NCBI GenBank assembly: GCA_026392775.1
Contig: JAPLBK010000115.1
Span: 1-12,724, forward strand
Reading direction: 5' to 3'
Length of the DNA stretch: 12,724 nucleotides
From: Actinomycetota bacterium
Lineage (GTDB): Bacteria; Actinomycetota; Actinomycetes; Nanopelagicales; Nanopelagicaceae
How positions within the stretch are numbered: position 1 is the stretch's first letter; every line of letters starts with the position of its first letter. Below the pieces are notes generated by a model. That model had not been told where the DNA came from and did not search any database. It saw nothing but the letters and a program-made list of their open reading frames with translations. The translations under genes and the position numbers were made by a program. Positions 1 through 7,064 of the stretch are shown piece by piece.

Positions 1-393
1 GCAGTTAATACACCAGGTGTTTACACACTCACTGCTAGCTCTCGCGTAATCGATGCAATCAAAGCAGCTGGAGGTTCAGCACCTGGTGCGGATTTGAGCA
101 CTATAAATTTGGCCAGAGTTTTAGCCGACGGTGAACAGATCTATGTGGATGCCGCAGTGACAAATAGCAAAGGTGTTCGAGTCACTTCACCAAAGCGCAG
201 CGGTCCAATTAACATCAATCGTGCAACTGTGAGTGATTTTGATTCACTTGATGGAATTGGACCAGTCATTGCTTCCAGAATAGTTGACTATAGAAAAACA
301 CATGGTCCTTTTATAACAGTTGAAGATCTCCAAAAGGTGAGTGGAATCGGTGCAGCAAAATTTGCGCAAATAAAAAGCAAAATCCGCGTTTAA
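1..393 (+). CDS. comEA: ComEA-like DNA-binding competence protein, 5' end missing
   Basis: The reading frame is open from base 1 to the TAA at 391-393, giving 130 C-terminal residues; the start lies upstream of the window. Residues 1 to about 50 resemble the end of an SLBB domain (VYTL, RVIDAIKAAGG, NLARVLADGEQIYV). Residues about 69-130 form a tandem helix-hairpin-helix unit, with ININRAT, then DGIGPVIASRIVDYR, then SGIGAAKF. This SLBB plus HhH order is standard for ComEA, a membrane-anchored receptor outside the membrane that binds double-stranded DNA and passes it to ComEC. The N-terminal anchor helix is not visible here. comEC follows at once, as in most Gram-positive genomes. A TTG at 94 could be taken as a start, but it would cut off the SLBB part and has no ribosome-binding site. 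The family call is secure; the uptake role is inferred from the family and the neighbour. Confidence 0.93.
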   Translation, partial: AVNTPGVYTLTASSRVIDAIKAAGGSAPGADLSTINLARVLADGEQIYVDAAVTNSKGVRVTSPKRSGPININRATVSDFDSLDGIGPVIASRIVDYRKTHGPFITVEDLQKVSGIGAAKFAQIKSKIRV

Positions 394-491
394 CCGATTA
401 CAGGGCCATTGCCCTGGGCGGTGCAATCTGGGCAGGTGCGTTATTTCAAAGTGCAACTGCGCCATGGCGAATCTCAATTGTTGCTTTAGCT

Positions 492-2633
492 GTGGGTGCA
501 GTGTCCTTTTTCAGTCGAAAAGCTCGATTCAGTGTGATCATTTGTGCACTTCTTCTAGGTTCAACGGTTATGTCTGTTCGCCAAGCTTCTCTGGCTCATA
601 GCCATATCGCTAGATTTTTCATGCAAAACGCAACGGTTACAGCAGAAGTTGTTACTGATCCCAGTAAAACCAGTACAGGCAGCTATTCATTTATTGCGCG
701 TGCGGTTTTGGTAAATAATAGTTCTATTCAATACAAGCTACGTGTGCCAATACGCGTGATGACATCAGATCAAAGCGTGACTAAACTCTTGCCCGGACAA
801 AGATTTAGTGCCCAGGGGCGAATAGTTGCCAGCAAAGAAGCCCGAGTAGCAGCTTTAGTCGTAATAAAAGATGACATCAACATTCAAACACAGCCTTCGC
901 ATTGGGCTAGCGCATTAGGTGCAATTCGTTTAGGCCTTCGATCACTATCCGGTGACGGAGATGCTGGAGCCCTCATACCTGGAATGGTGCTAGGGGATAC
1001 TTCTAAACAGAGTACTGATTTTAAGAACTCTATGAAGCGCTCTGGCTTAACTCACTTAGTTGCAGTCAGCGGTGCCAACTTCGCACTTGTTTCTGCTTTT
1101 GTCTTATGGATGATGCAGTTTCTATTTGCAAGAATGAAATTTCGCCTTACAGCAACAGCTATTTCTCTGATTGCATTTATTGCACTGGTGCGACCATCCC
1201 CATCAGTACTGCGAGCTGCAGCGATGGCTGCAGTTTTACTTATTGCACAGGGCACCAAGCGGGGCCGAGATTCACTGCCTGCACTTGGTTTTGCGATGGC
1301 TGCAGTTGTCATTGTCGATCCATGGCAGGCGCGCGATGCCGGTTTTGCGCTCTCAGTATTAGCAACTGCAGGTCTTCTTCTCTTTGCACCTGTACTCATT
1401 GAAAAGATGAGAACACGTATGCCAGAGAAACTAGCGCAAGCCTTAGCGCCACCGATAGCGGCAATAGTTTTCTGCTCACCCATCATCGTTGCACTCTCTG
1501 GATATCTGGCTCCCATGAGTGTTATTGCAAATTTGCTGGCAGCACCCTTTGTTGCACCCATCACGATTGTGGGCTTTATTGCAGCGCTATTTTCACCTAT
1601 TGCGCCTCTGCTTTCCACAGTATTGATCTGGTTCATCAGATTTCCGGCAGGGGCAATTGCACTGATTGCACATTGGGCATCTAGCTTTCCAGTTTTAACT
1701 TTGCGAACTGGAAAAATAGGATTCCTTATAGTTGCAAGTTTCACCCTTATCTCTTGGTTACTAAAGAGATGGTTCAAACAGATCATTATCTTTACCTTGG
1801 TAGTTCTCATATCCATCACGTGGCTTCAACGTTGGCCAGGAGGGGATTGGCAAGTGGCAAACTGCGATATCGGTCAAGGCGATTCGATGGTGATTAATTT
1901 AGGTAATCATCGGGGCTTAGTCATAGATGTTGGACCTGATCCAGTTGCTGAAGATCGTTGTTTGAAAGCACTTGGAATAAATGAGATTCCACTTTTAATT
2001 CTTTCGCACTTTCATGCAGACCACGTTGCAGGATTACCGGGAGCATTAAAGAATCGCACGGTAGGACAAGTCTGGGTCAGTGTTAACTCTGCGCCACTTG
2101 TTGAAAGTGCTATGGCTCAATCGGCTTTAAAAGGAGTTGAAATGATTAAGGCGGTGCGGGGAATGAGTTCGAAGTTAGGGCCACTGAGAATTAAAGTTCT
2201 TTGGCCCACTTTGAGCGCAACTAGTTTTGCAGAAATGCCAGGTGATGGTTCTCAAGTAAATAACTCCAGCATTGCTACCTTGATTACAGGTGATGCATTT
2301 TCAATCTTTGCAGGTGGGGATATAGAGCCACCAGTCCAGGAACTTCTAGTGAAGGATGTTGGTCCTGTTGATATTTATAAAGTCTCTCATCACGGTTCTA
2401 GATACCAGGATCTAGCTTTCATGGCCGCTTTGCACCCACGTATTTCAATAATTTCGGTGGGGGCAGGCAATACTTATGGTCACCCAGCGGTGCAAACCCT
2501 GGACGCGCTGGCTAGACTCGGCTCAGAGGTTTTACGTACAGATATAGATGGTGCGATAGCAGTTCAAGTGCGAAATCATCAATTCACAGTGCGCAGAGCC
2601 AAAAGCCGGTTTAATCTCATTAGATGGGGGTAG
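492..2633 (+). CDS. comEC: ComEC/Rec2 DNA-uptake channel protein
   Basis: ComEC forms the inner-membrane channel that takes up single-stranded DNA during transformation. From the GTG at 492 the protein has 713 residues. Order: a hydrophobic N-terminal segment, an OB-like extracellular region (about 35-125), the competence domain with about ten hydrophobic helices (about 135-450, with VSGANF at 192-197), and a C-terminal metallo-beta-lactamase-like domain (about 455-705). That domain shows DIGQGDS, the metal motif H506-F-H-A-D-H511, SHHGS (H633, H634) and a late GHP, so the putative nuclease site looks intact. The GTG at 492 is only the first ordinary start codon. The frame stays open up to 324, and codons 390-491 read like the missing first ComEC helix (TDYRAIALGGAIWAGALF), starting on the comEA stop codon. 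No ribosome-binding site is visible at 492. The identity is certain; the start is not. Confidence 0.93.
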   Translation: MGAVSFFSRKARFSVIICALLLGSTVMSVRQASLAHSHIARFFMQNATVTAEVVTDPSKTSTGSYSFIARAVLVNNSSIQYKLRVPIRVMTSDQSVTKLLPGQRFSAQGRIVASKEARVAALVVIKDDINIQTQPSHWASALGAIRLGLRSLSGDGDAGALIPGMVLGDTSKQSTDFKNSMKRSGLTHLVAVSGANFALVSAFVLWMMQFLFARMKFRLTATAISLIAFIALVRPSPSVLRAAAMAAVLLIAQGTKRGRDSLPALGFAMAAVVIVDPWQARDAGFALSVLATAGLLLFAPVLIEKMRTRMPEKLAQALAPPIAAIVFCSPIIVALSGYLAPMSVIANLLAAPFVAPITIVGFIAALFSPIAPLLSTVLIWFIRFPAGAIALIAHWASSFPVLTLRTGKIGFLIVASFTLISWLLKRWFKQIIIFTLVVLISITWLQRWPGGDWQVANCDIGQGDSMVINLGNHRGLVIDVGPDPVAEDRCLKALGINEIPLLILSHFHADHVAGLPGALKNRTVGQVWVSVNSAPLVESAMAQSALKGVEMIKAVRGMSSKLGPLRIKVLWPTLSATSFAEMPGDGSQVNNSSIATLITGDAFSIFAGGDIEPPVQELLVKDVGPVDIYKVSHHGSRYQDLAFMAALHPRISIISVGAGNTYGHPAVQTLDALARLGSEVLRTDIDGAIAVQVRNHQFTVRRAKSRFNLIRWG

Positions 2634-2640
2634 ATGCAAC

Positions 2641-3582
2641 ATGAATTCCTTCTACCTCATTCTGGGATCAGAGGCCGCCCTTGCAGATAGAGCGTTAAGC
2701 AAGCTCACTGCCCAACTTAAAGACGAGAAATGTGAAGTCACCAATCTCTTTGCAGCAGATGTCATACTTGGTGATATTGCAGACTCACTCGCCCCATCAT
2801 TGTTTTCAGAGCGCCGTGGGTTAATCATCCGCGACCTACAAGATTTGCCAGAAGAATCTAAAGATGAAATCACTCGGTACTTAGATTCCCCAGATCCTTC
2901 AACGACGGTGATCTTTGTTCATAAAGGTGGTGTTAAAGGCAAAGCGCTATTAGATGCGATTAAAAAGCTTAAGCCAGAGATAATTGCCTGTGAGCCCATC
3001 AAGAAAGAAGCAGAGAAAGAAGAGTTTGTTCGCAATCTCTTTCTTGATGTGCAACGCAAGGCAACCCCAGGAGCAATCTCAGCTTTAGTAAGGGCGCTTG
3101 GAAATGATTTGCGAGAACTTCAATCAGCAGTTGGGCAGATTGCAGCAGATGCCCCAGTCGGAACAATCGATGAAGTAATGATTGATAAGTTTCATCAAGG
3201 CAGAGTGGAAACAACAGGATTTGATGTTGCTGATGCAACTTTGGATGGTAATTTGCCGGCAGCACTCATCGCGCTTCGCAGCGCACTAGAAACTGGCACT
3301 GATCCAGTAATGATTACAAGTGCTATTGCTTCATCTCTTCGCTCACTTGCCAAAGTTTCAGGTGCAAATCGTGGTGTGAAATCTTTTGAACTAGCTGGGC
3401 AGTTAGGTATGGCGCCATGGCAAATTGATAAGGCCCGCAGACAGTTAAATCGATGGACACCAGCTCAAATTGCCGATGCCGTCGGGGCTATCGCCCTGGC
3501 CGATGCCCAAGTCAAAGGCGCGGCCAGTGATCCGGTCTATGCACTAGAAAAGGCATTGGCCCGTATCGCCCACAAAGCCTAG
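2641..3582 (+). CDS. holA: DNA polymerase III delta subunit (clamp loader)
   Basis: HolA is the wrench of the clamp loader: it opens the beta sliding-clamp ring so that the ring can be placed on primed DNA. The 313 residues fit the family (usually about 320-340). The N-terminal AAA+-like domain begins FYLILGSEAALADRAL and lacks a P-loop, as expected for delta. The middle holds the FVHKGGVKGKALLDAIKKLKP stretch, and the C-terminal collar helices include DLRELQSAVGQI, SSLRSLAKVSGA and LGMAPWQIDKARRQL. The ATG lies 7 bp after the comEC stop, with a GGGGG run at 2626-2630 as a rather distant ribosome-binding site, so it is probably cotranscribed with comEC. The comEA-comEC-holA order is common in Actinobacteria, so context supports the call. 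Sequence conservation in this family is low, which keeps confidence just below the ribosomal genes. Confidence 0.9.
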   Translation: MNSFYLILGSEAALADRALSKLTAQLKDEKCEVTNLFAADVILGDIADSLAPSLFSERRGLIIRDLQDLPEESKDEITRYLDSPDPSTTVIFVHKGGVKGKALLDAIKKLKPEIIACEPIKKEAEKEEFVRNLFLDVQRKATPGAISALVRALGNDLRELQSAVGQIAADAPVGTIDEVMIDKFHQGRVETTGFDVADATLDGNLPAALIALRSALETGTDPVMITSAIASSLRSLAKVSGANRGVKSFELAGQLGMAPWQIDKARRQLNRWTPAQIADAVGAIALADAQVKGAASDPVYALEKALARIAHKA

Positions 3583-3592
3583 AAATCGCAAT

Positions 3593-3621
3593 TTGACCCT
3601 GGCCTAGAGGCTGCGTACCCT
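3593..3621 (+). promoter_or_regulatory. Promoter of the rplU-rpmA operon
   Basis: A near-consensus vegetative promoter: -35 TTGACC at 3593-3598, a 17-bp spacer, and -10 TACCCT at 3616-3621, matching the actinobacterial TTGACA-N17-TANNNT pattern. Transcription would start near 3628, leaving a leader of about 56 nt before rplU. A perfect 7-bp inverted repeat, AGAGGCT (3606-3612) and AGCCTCT (3623-3629), brackets the -10 box. Confidence 0.7.
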
Positions 3622-3629
3622 TAGCCTCT

Positions 3630-3661
3630 GCCCGAAGGATCCTTTGGTTCTTGCCATGGGC
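3630..3661 (+). promoter_or_regulatory. Possible structured leader of rplU mRNA
   Basis: Within the predicted leader, CCGAAG (3632-3637) can pair with CTTTGG (3642-3647) around a GATC loop, including one G-U pair. An outer helix of GCCC (3630-3633) with GGGC (3658-3661) could close it, although the C residues at 3632-3633 would be shared between the two helices, so both cannot form fully. There is no T-run, so it is not a terminator. Ribosomal-protein leaders are often autoregulatory, but I do not recognise this as a known L21 leader class. Confidence 0.25.
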
Positions 3662-3673
3662 TAAAAATGAACT

Positions 3674-3677
3674 GGAG
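3674..3677 (+). promoter_or_regulatory. Ribosome-binding site deciding the rplU start
   Basis: GGAG sits 6 nt before the GTG at 3684. The TTG at 3651 in the same frame has no such site and would add 11 residues absent from L21 proteins. Confidence 0.75.
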
Positions 3678-3683
3678 TTACAC

Positions 3684-3998
3684 GTGTACGCAATCGTTAA
3701 AGCTGGCGGCCATCAGGAAAAAGTGGCAGTTGGAGACACAGTCACCGTAGATCGTATCGACGCTGCTGTTGGCGCAACTGTTTCATTTCCTGCAGTGCTC
3801 GTAGTGGATGGTGCATCTGTTACTTCAGATCCAAAGCTTCTCTCTGGCGTTAAGGTCACAGGCGAAGTTCTTGAGGAGACTAAGGGTCCAAAGATCGATA
3901 TTTTGCGTTACAAGAACAAGACCGGTCACCGTCGTCGTCAGGGATTTCGCGCTAAGCAGACTCTCGTTAAAATTACCGCCATCAACGGCGCGAAGTAA
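3684..3998 (+). CDS. rplU: 50S ribosomal protein L21
   Basis: L21 is a small protein of the large ribosomal subunit that binds 23S rRNA. Starting at the GTG at 3684, the protein has 104 residues, the usual length for L21. It opens with [19 protein letters not shown], the standard L21 beginning, and ends with the basic RNA-binding stretch [12 protein letters not shown] followed by KITAING. A good ribosome-binding site (GGAG) and a near-consensus promoter lie just upstream, and rpmA follows after 11 bp, so the two form an operon. An upstream TTG in the same frame (3651) would add residues such as PWAKNELEL, which do not belong to the family. The identity is as firm as sequence alone can give. 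Confidence 0.97.
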   Translation: MYAIVKAGGHQEKVAVGDTVTVDRIDAAVGATVSFPAVLVVDGASVTSDPKLLSGVKVTGEVLEETKGPKIDILRYKNKTGHRRRQGFRAKQTLVKITAINGAK

Positions 3999-4009
3999 GG
4001 GATAAATAA

Positions 4010-4270
4010 ATGGCAAGTAAGAAGGGTGTCTCCTCGACACGAAACGGTCGCGATTCAAATGCGCAATACCTCGGTATTAAGCGCTTTGGCGGACAAGAAG
4101 TAAATGCAGGCGAAATCCTAGTTCGCCAGCGTGGAACACATTTTCACCCAGGTAAGAACGTTGGACGCGGTAAAGACGACACACTGTTTGCATTAGCAGC
4201 TGGTGCAGTTGAATACGGTCGCGCTCGCGGACGTCGCGTAGTGAATGTTGTGGTTCCGGTAGCTCTATAA
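4010..4270 (+). CDS. rpmA: 50S ribosomal protein L27
   Basis: L27 sits near the peptidyl-transferase centre, and its flexible N-terminal tail reaches towards the P-site tRNA. The 86-residue protein shows the full family pattern: [20 protein letters not shown] at the N-terminus, then [24 protein letters not shown] and [14 protein letters not shown]. It begins directly at MASKKG, so it lacks the cleavable N-terminal extension found in some Firmicutes. AAGGGA at 3997-4002 gives a ribosome-binding site 7 nt before the ATG. It is cotranscribed with rplU, and the unit ends at the strong terminator that follows. Confidence 0.97.
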   Translation: MASKKGVSSTRNGRDSNAQYLGIKRFGGQEVNAGEILVRQRGTHFHPGKNVGRGKDDTLFALAAGAVEYGRARGRRVVNVVVPVAL

Positions 4271-4286
4271 AAGGTTTCTCTAAAAA

Positions 4287-4320
4287 GGGCGAGCCGTAAT
4301 CACACGGCTCGCTTTTTTAT
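4287..4320 (+). terminator. Intrinsic terminator after rpmA
   Basis: A perfect 9-bp GC-rich stem, GCGAGCCGT (4289-4297) and ACGGCTCGC (4304-4312), encloses the 6-nt loop AATCAC and is followed by six T residues (4313-4318). An A-run (4282-4286) precedes the stem, so the structure is nearly symmetrical and could also act on the other strand. It stands only 27 bp before obgE. Confidence 0.92.
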
Positions 4321-4330
4321 TTTCTGCAGT

Positions 4331-4338
4331 GAAGGGAG
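4331..4338 (+). promoter_or_regulatory. Ribosome-binding site deciding the obgE start
   Basis: GAAGGGAG lies 8 nt before the ATG at 4347. This selects 4347 over the in-frame GTG at 4329, which would place the ribosome-binding site inside the gene. Confidence 0.8.
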
Positions 4339-4346
4339 TTAATGAC

Positions 4347-5855
4347 ATGACAACATTTGTTGATCGTGTGACTCTCTACGCTTCTGCTGGAAAAGGTGGA
4401 GATGGTTGTGTTTCAGTTAAGCGCGAAAAATTTAAGCCACTGGGCGGACCAGATGGCGGCAATGGTGGACGCGGTGGCGATGTAATTCTGATTGTTGATC
4501 CAAGTGTTACAACCCTGCTCGACTTTCATCATTCCCCACACCGCAAAGCAACCTCAGGTCACCAAGGTTATGGTGATCGCAAAGATGGACACCAAGGAGA
4601 AGATTTAATCCTTGGCGTTCCAAATGGCACAGTGATCTTTGATGCCGCCGGTGAACAGATTGCCGATCTTGTTGGAACTGGAACTACTTTTATTGCAGCT
4701 CAAGGTGGTTTTGGTGGCCTTGGAAATATGGCTCTGTCTTCATCAAAGCGACGTGCACCAGGTTTTGCATTACTAGGTGAACCAGGTGAAGAGCGCACAC
4801 TTTTCCTTGAACTAAAATCAGTTGCAGACATTGCACTTGTTGGTTATCCAAGTGCCGGAAAGTCATCACTTATTGCAGCTATCTCTGCAGCACGTCCAAA
4901 GATTGCTGATTACCCATTTACGACCCTTGCGCCAAATCTAGGCGTTGTTCAAGCAGGTGAAACACGTTTCACTGTTGCCGATGTTCCAGGTTTAATTCCA
5001 GGGGCAAGCCAAGGAAAAGGTTTAGGCCTTGAATTTCTGCGCCATGTTGAGCGCTGCGTTGCACTTGTGCATGTTTTGGACTGTGGAACTCTGGAGACAG
5101 ATCGCAATCCAGTTCAAGATCTTGAAGTCATTGAAAATGAATTAGCGATTTATGGTGGTCTTGAAGATCGAGTGCGAATTATTGCTCTTAATAAAACAGA
5201 TATCCCTGATGGTAAAGCTATGGCAGACATGGTTGAAGGCGATCTGCGTAAGCGTGGTTATGAGGTCTATCAAGTTTCTGCTGCATCTCGCGCAGGATTA
5301 CAAGAGTTAACCTATGCAATGGCTCGCTTGATTCAAAAGGATCGTGCTGCTGCAGCAGCCCTTGAAGTTCGCACACGCATTATCTTGCGTCCAGTTGCAG
5401 TTGATGACTCTGGCTTTGAAGTTAAAGCTAATGCCGATGGTTCATTTAATGTTCGCGGTAAAAAGGTTGAGCGCTGGGTGCGTCAAACTAACTTTAAGAA
5501 CGCCGAAGCAATTGGCTACTTAGCTGATCGCTTAGCGCAATTGGGTGTTGAAAAAGATCTCTTTAAAAAGGGTGCTGTTGCTGGAAGTGAAGTTCGTATT
5601 GGTGATGGCCTCACACAAGTCGTATTTGATTGGGAGCCAACCATTGAAGCTGGGGCAGAGCAGCTAGCTGGTCACTTGCATCGCCGTGGTGAGGATTCAC
5701 GTCTTGAATCAACATGGCAGCAAACCGAGCGTGTTGATGATGTTCTAAGCGATGACGAGATAGCAAAGCAGTGGGAATACAACATTGAAGACCCACATTC
5801 ACCTAAGATTTCAGCAGTTGACGTTAATGAATCAGAGGATGGAGATGACAAGTGA
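4347..5855 (+). CDS. obgE: Obg GTPase, ribosome assembly factor
   Basis: Obg is an essential GTPase that binds the large ribosomal subunit and links its assembly to cell growth and the stringent response. The ATG at 4347 gives 502 residues. Order: the glycine-rich Obg fold (about 1-158: [34 protein letters not shown]), the GTPase domain with G1 GYPSAGKSS (166-174), PFTT switch, G3 DVPG (212-215), G4 NKTD (282-285) and G5 SAAS (311-314), an OCT domain (about 343-432, with [15 protein letters not shown]), and an acidic tail of about 65 residues ending SEDGDDK. All nucleotide-binding motifs are intact. Four-domain Obg proteins of this length are typical of Actinobacteria. It follows rplU-rpmA, as in many bacteria, but past a terminator and without an obvious promoter of its own; it overlaps proB by 4 bp. 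Confidence 0.97.
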   Translation: MTTFVDRVTLYASAGKGGDGCVSVKREKFKPLGGPDGGNGGRGGDVILIVDPSVTTLLDFHHSPHRKATSGHQGYGDRKDGHQGEDLILGVPNGTVIFDAAGEQIADLVGTGTTFIAAQGGFGGLGNMALSSSKRRAPGFALLGEPGEERTLFLELKSVADIALVGYPSAGKSSLIAAISAARPKIADYPFTTLAPNLGVVQAGETRFTVADVPGLIPGASQGKGLGLEFLRHVERCVALVHVLDCGTLETDRNPVQDLEVIENELAIYGGLEDRVRIIALNKTDIPDGKAMADMVEGDLRKRGYEVYQVSAASRAGLQELTYAMARLIQKDRAAAAALEVRTRIILRPVAVDDSGFEVKANADGSFNVRGKKVERWVRQTNFKNAEAIGYLADRLAQLGVEKDLFKKGAVAGSEVRIGDGLTQVVFDWEPTIEAGAEQLAGHLHRRGEDSRLESTWQQTERVDDVLSDDEIAKQWEYNIEDPHSPKISAVDVNESEDGDDK

Positions 5856-6967
5856 GCCGAGCGCAGATTACTTCTGCAAAGCGAATCGTCATCAAGATTG
5901 GCTCATCCTCTCTCACCGGTAAAGCTGGTTCTGCCCTCGATGCCGATGCAGTCAATAAACTCGTTGATGTTGTCGCTGCATGTAAAGCGCGTGGAGCTGA
6001 AGTAGTAGTTGTGTCCTCTGGAGCTATTGCCGCAGGCCTTGCGCCATTGGGTTTAACTACCCGTCCAAAGGATCTAGCAACTCAGCAAGCTGCAGCCTCT
6101 GTCGGTCAAGGTCTTTTGATTGCCCAATACACCCAAAGCTTTAATCGCCATTCAATTACCGCATCACAAGTATTGCTGACAACTGAAGATGTTGTGCGAC
6201 GCTCTCATTATCAAAACGCACAGCGCACCCTTTATCGCTTACTCCAACTTGGAGTCGTTCCAATTATTAATGAGAATGACACCGTTGGCACTGATGAAAT
6301 TCGCTTCGGCGACAATGATCGTCTCGCTGCCCTAGTCGCACTTTTGATTAGTGCAGATCTATTGGTTCTAGTTTCTGATATTGATGCCCTTTATGACGCC
6401 CCACCAACACAGGCAGGTGCTAATCGCATCCATGAGGTTGCATCAGTTGTAGATATCGAAAATAAGACACTGGGTGGAGCAGGATCTGCCGGAGTAGGCA
6501 GTGGGGGAATGGTTACTAAGGTTGAAGCTGCGCGCATCGCAACATCTGCCGGTATTCCAATGCTGCTGACATCCCTAGAAGATGCTGATAAAACTTTAGC
6601 TGGCCAGGACTTTGGTACGCATTTTCATGCCCATGCAAACAAGACAACCTCACGCCTTTTGTGGTTGGCGCATGCAACTAAGCCACATGGCAAATTAGTT
6701 TTAGATGCTGGTGCAGTGAAAGCAATTTTGGAACGTGGAGTGTCTTTACTTCCAGCAGGTGTAACCGCTGTTGAAGGTGAATTCATTGCCGGAGATGCCA
6801 TTGAATTAGTTGGACCAGATGGTGCTGTGATTGCACGTGGTTTAGTTGCTTTTGATTCAGAAGATTTGCCTAAAATGCTCGGCCGATCAACTAAAGAACT
6901 GGCAGCTGAAATGGGTGTTGAATATGAGCGCGAGCTAGTTCACCGCGATGATTTAGTGCTGCTCTAA
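5852..6967 (+). CDS. proB: Glutamate 5-kinase
   Basis: ProB phosphorylates glutamate with ATP to give gamma-glutamyl phosphate, the first and usually feedback-controlled step of proline synthesis. The 371 residues have the standard two-domain form: an amino-acid kinase domain (about 10-250) with VIKIGSSSL (13-21), [16 protein letters not shown] (139-143), [10 protein letters not shown] and [10 protein letters not shown] (214-223), then a PUA domain from about 277 to 360. The GTG start overlaps the obgE stop by 4 bp (GTGA), with GGAG 7 nt upstream, so translation is probably coupled to obgE. The next pathway enzyme, ProA, is encoded 1.3 kb downstream instead of adjacent, because a dioxygenase gene stands between them. 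Nothing in the protein suggests loss of function. Confidence 0.96.
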   Translation: MSRAQITSAKRIVIKIGSSSLTGKAGSALDADAVNKLVDVVAACKARGAEVVVVSSGAIAAGLAPLGLTTRPKDLATQQAAASVGQGLLIAQYTQSFNRHSITASQVLLTTEDVVRRSHYQNAQRTLYRLLQLGVVPIINENDTVGTDEIRFGDNDRLAALVALLISADLLVLVSDIDALYDAPPTQAGANRIHEVASVVDIENKTLGGAGSAGVGSGGMVTKVEAARIATSAGIPMLLTSLEDADKTLAGQDFGTHFHAHANKTTSRLLWLAHATKPHGKLVLDAGAVKAILERGVSLLPAGVTAVEGEFIAGDAIELVGPDGAVIARGLVAFDSEDLPKMLGRSTKELAAEMGVEYERELVHRDDLVLL

Positions 6968-7000
6968 ATAAATTTTTTACTTTTGTAACAGATTTTCCAC

Positions 7001-7030
7001 TTGCTTTCTGCGTGAGATAGCCAATAACCT
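7001..7030 (+). promoter_or_regulatory. Candidate promoter of the dioxygenase gene
   Basis: TTGCTT (7001-7006), an 18-bp spacer and TAACCT (7025-7030) form a fair promoter in the 97-bp gap after proB. An imperfect dyad, GCGTGAG (7010-7016) with CTTACGC (7029-7035), overlaps the -10 region. A purine-rich AGAAAGAG (7052-7059) serves as a weak ribosome-binding site before the ATG at 7065. Confidence 0.45.
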
Positions 7031-7064
7031 TACGCGCATAAATCATCCTTGAGAAAGAGTAGAA

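Noticed and set aside
1221..1307. Exact 15-bp direct repeat (copies at 1221-1235 and 1293-1307) in comEC
   Set aside because: Both copies lie in frame and encode AMAAV in neighbouring membrane helices. Similar small-residue helices explain it.
1052..1819. A 255-codon open frame on the minus strand inside comEC
   Set aside because: It is a shadow of the hydrophobic comEC coding strand. Its translation shows no family motif, whereas the plus frame is unmistakable.
3635..3644. 10-bp palindrome AAGGATCCTT in the rplU leader
   Set aside because: Without a loop it is weak as RNA, and a single 10-bp palindrome is expected by chance at this scale. It is covered by the leader hairpin entry.
3651..3683. 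Longer rplU beginning at TTG 3651
   Set aside because: The extra residues do not match L21, and the GGAG site points to GTG 3684, where the family's YAIVKAGG begins.
4329..4346. Longer obgE beginning at GTG 4329
   Set aside because: The extension would encode the ribosome-binding site itself. ATG 4347 gives the normal TTFVDRV start with ideal spacing.
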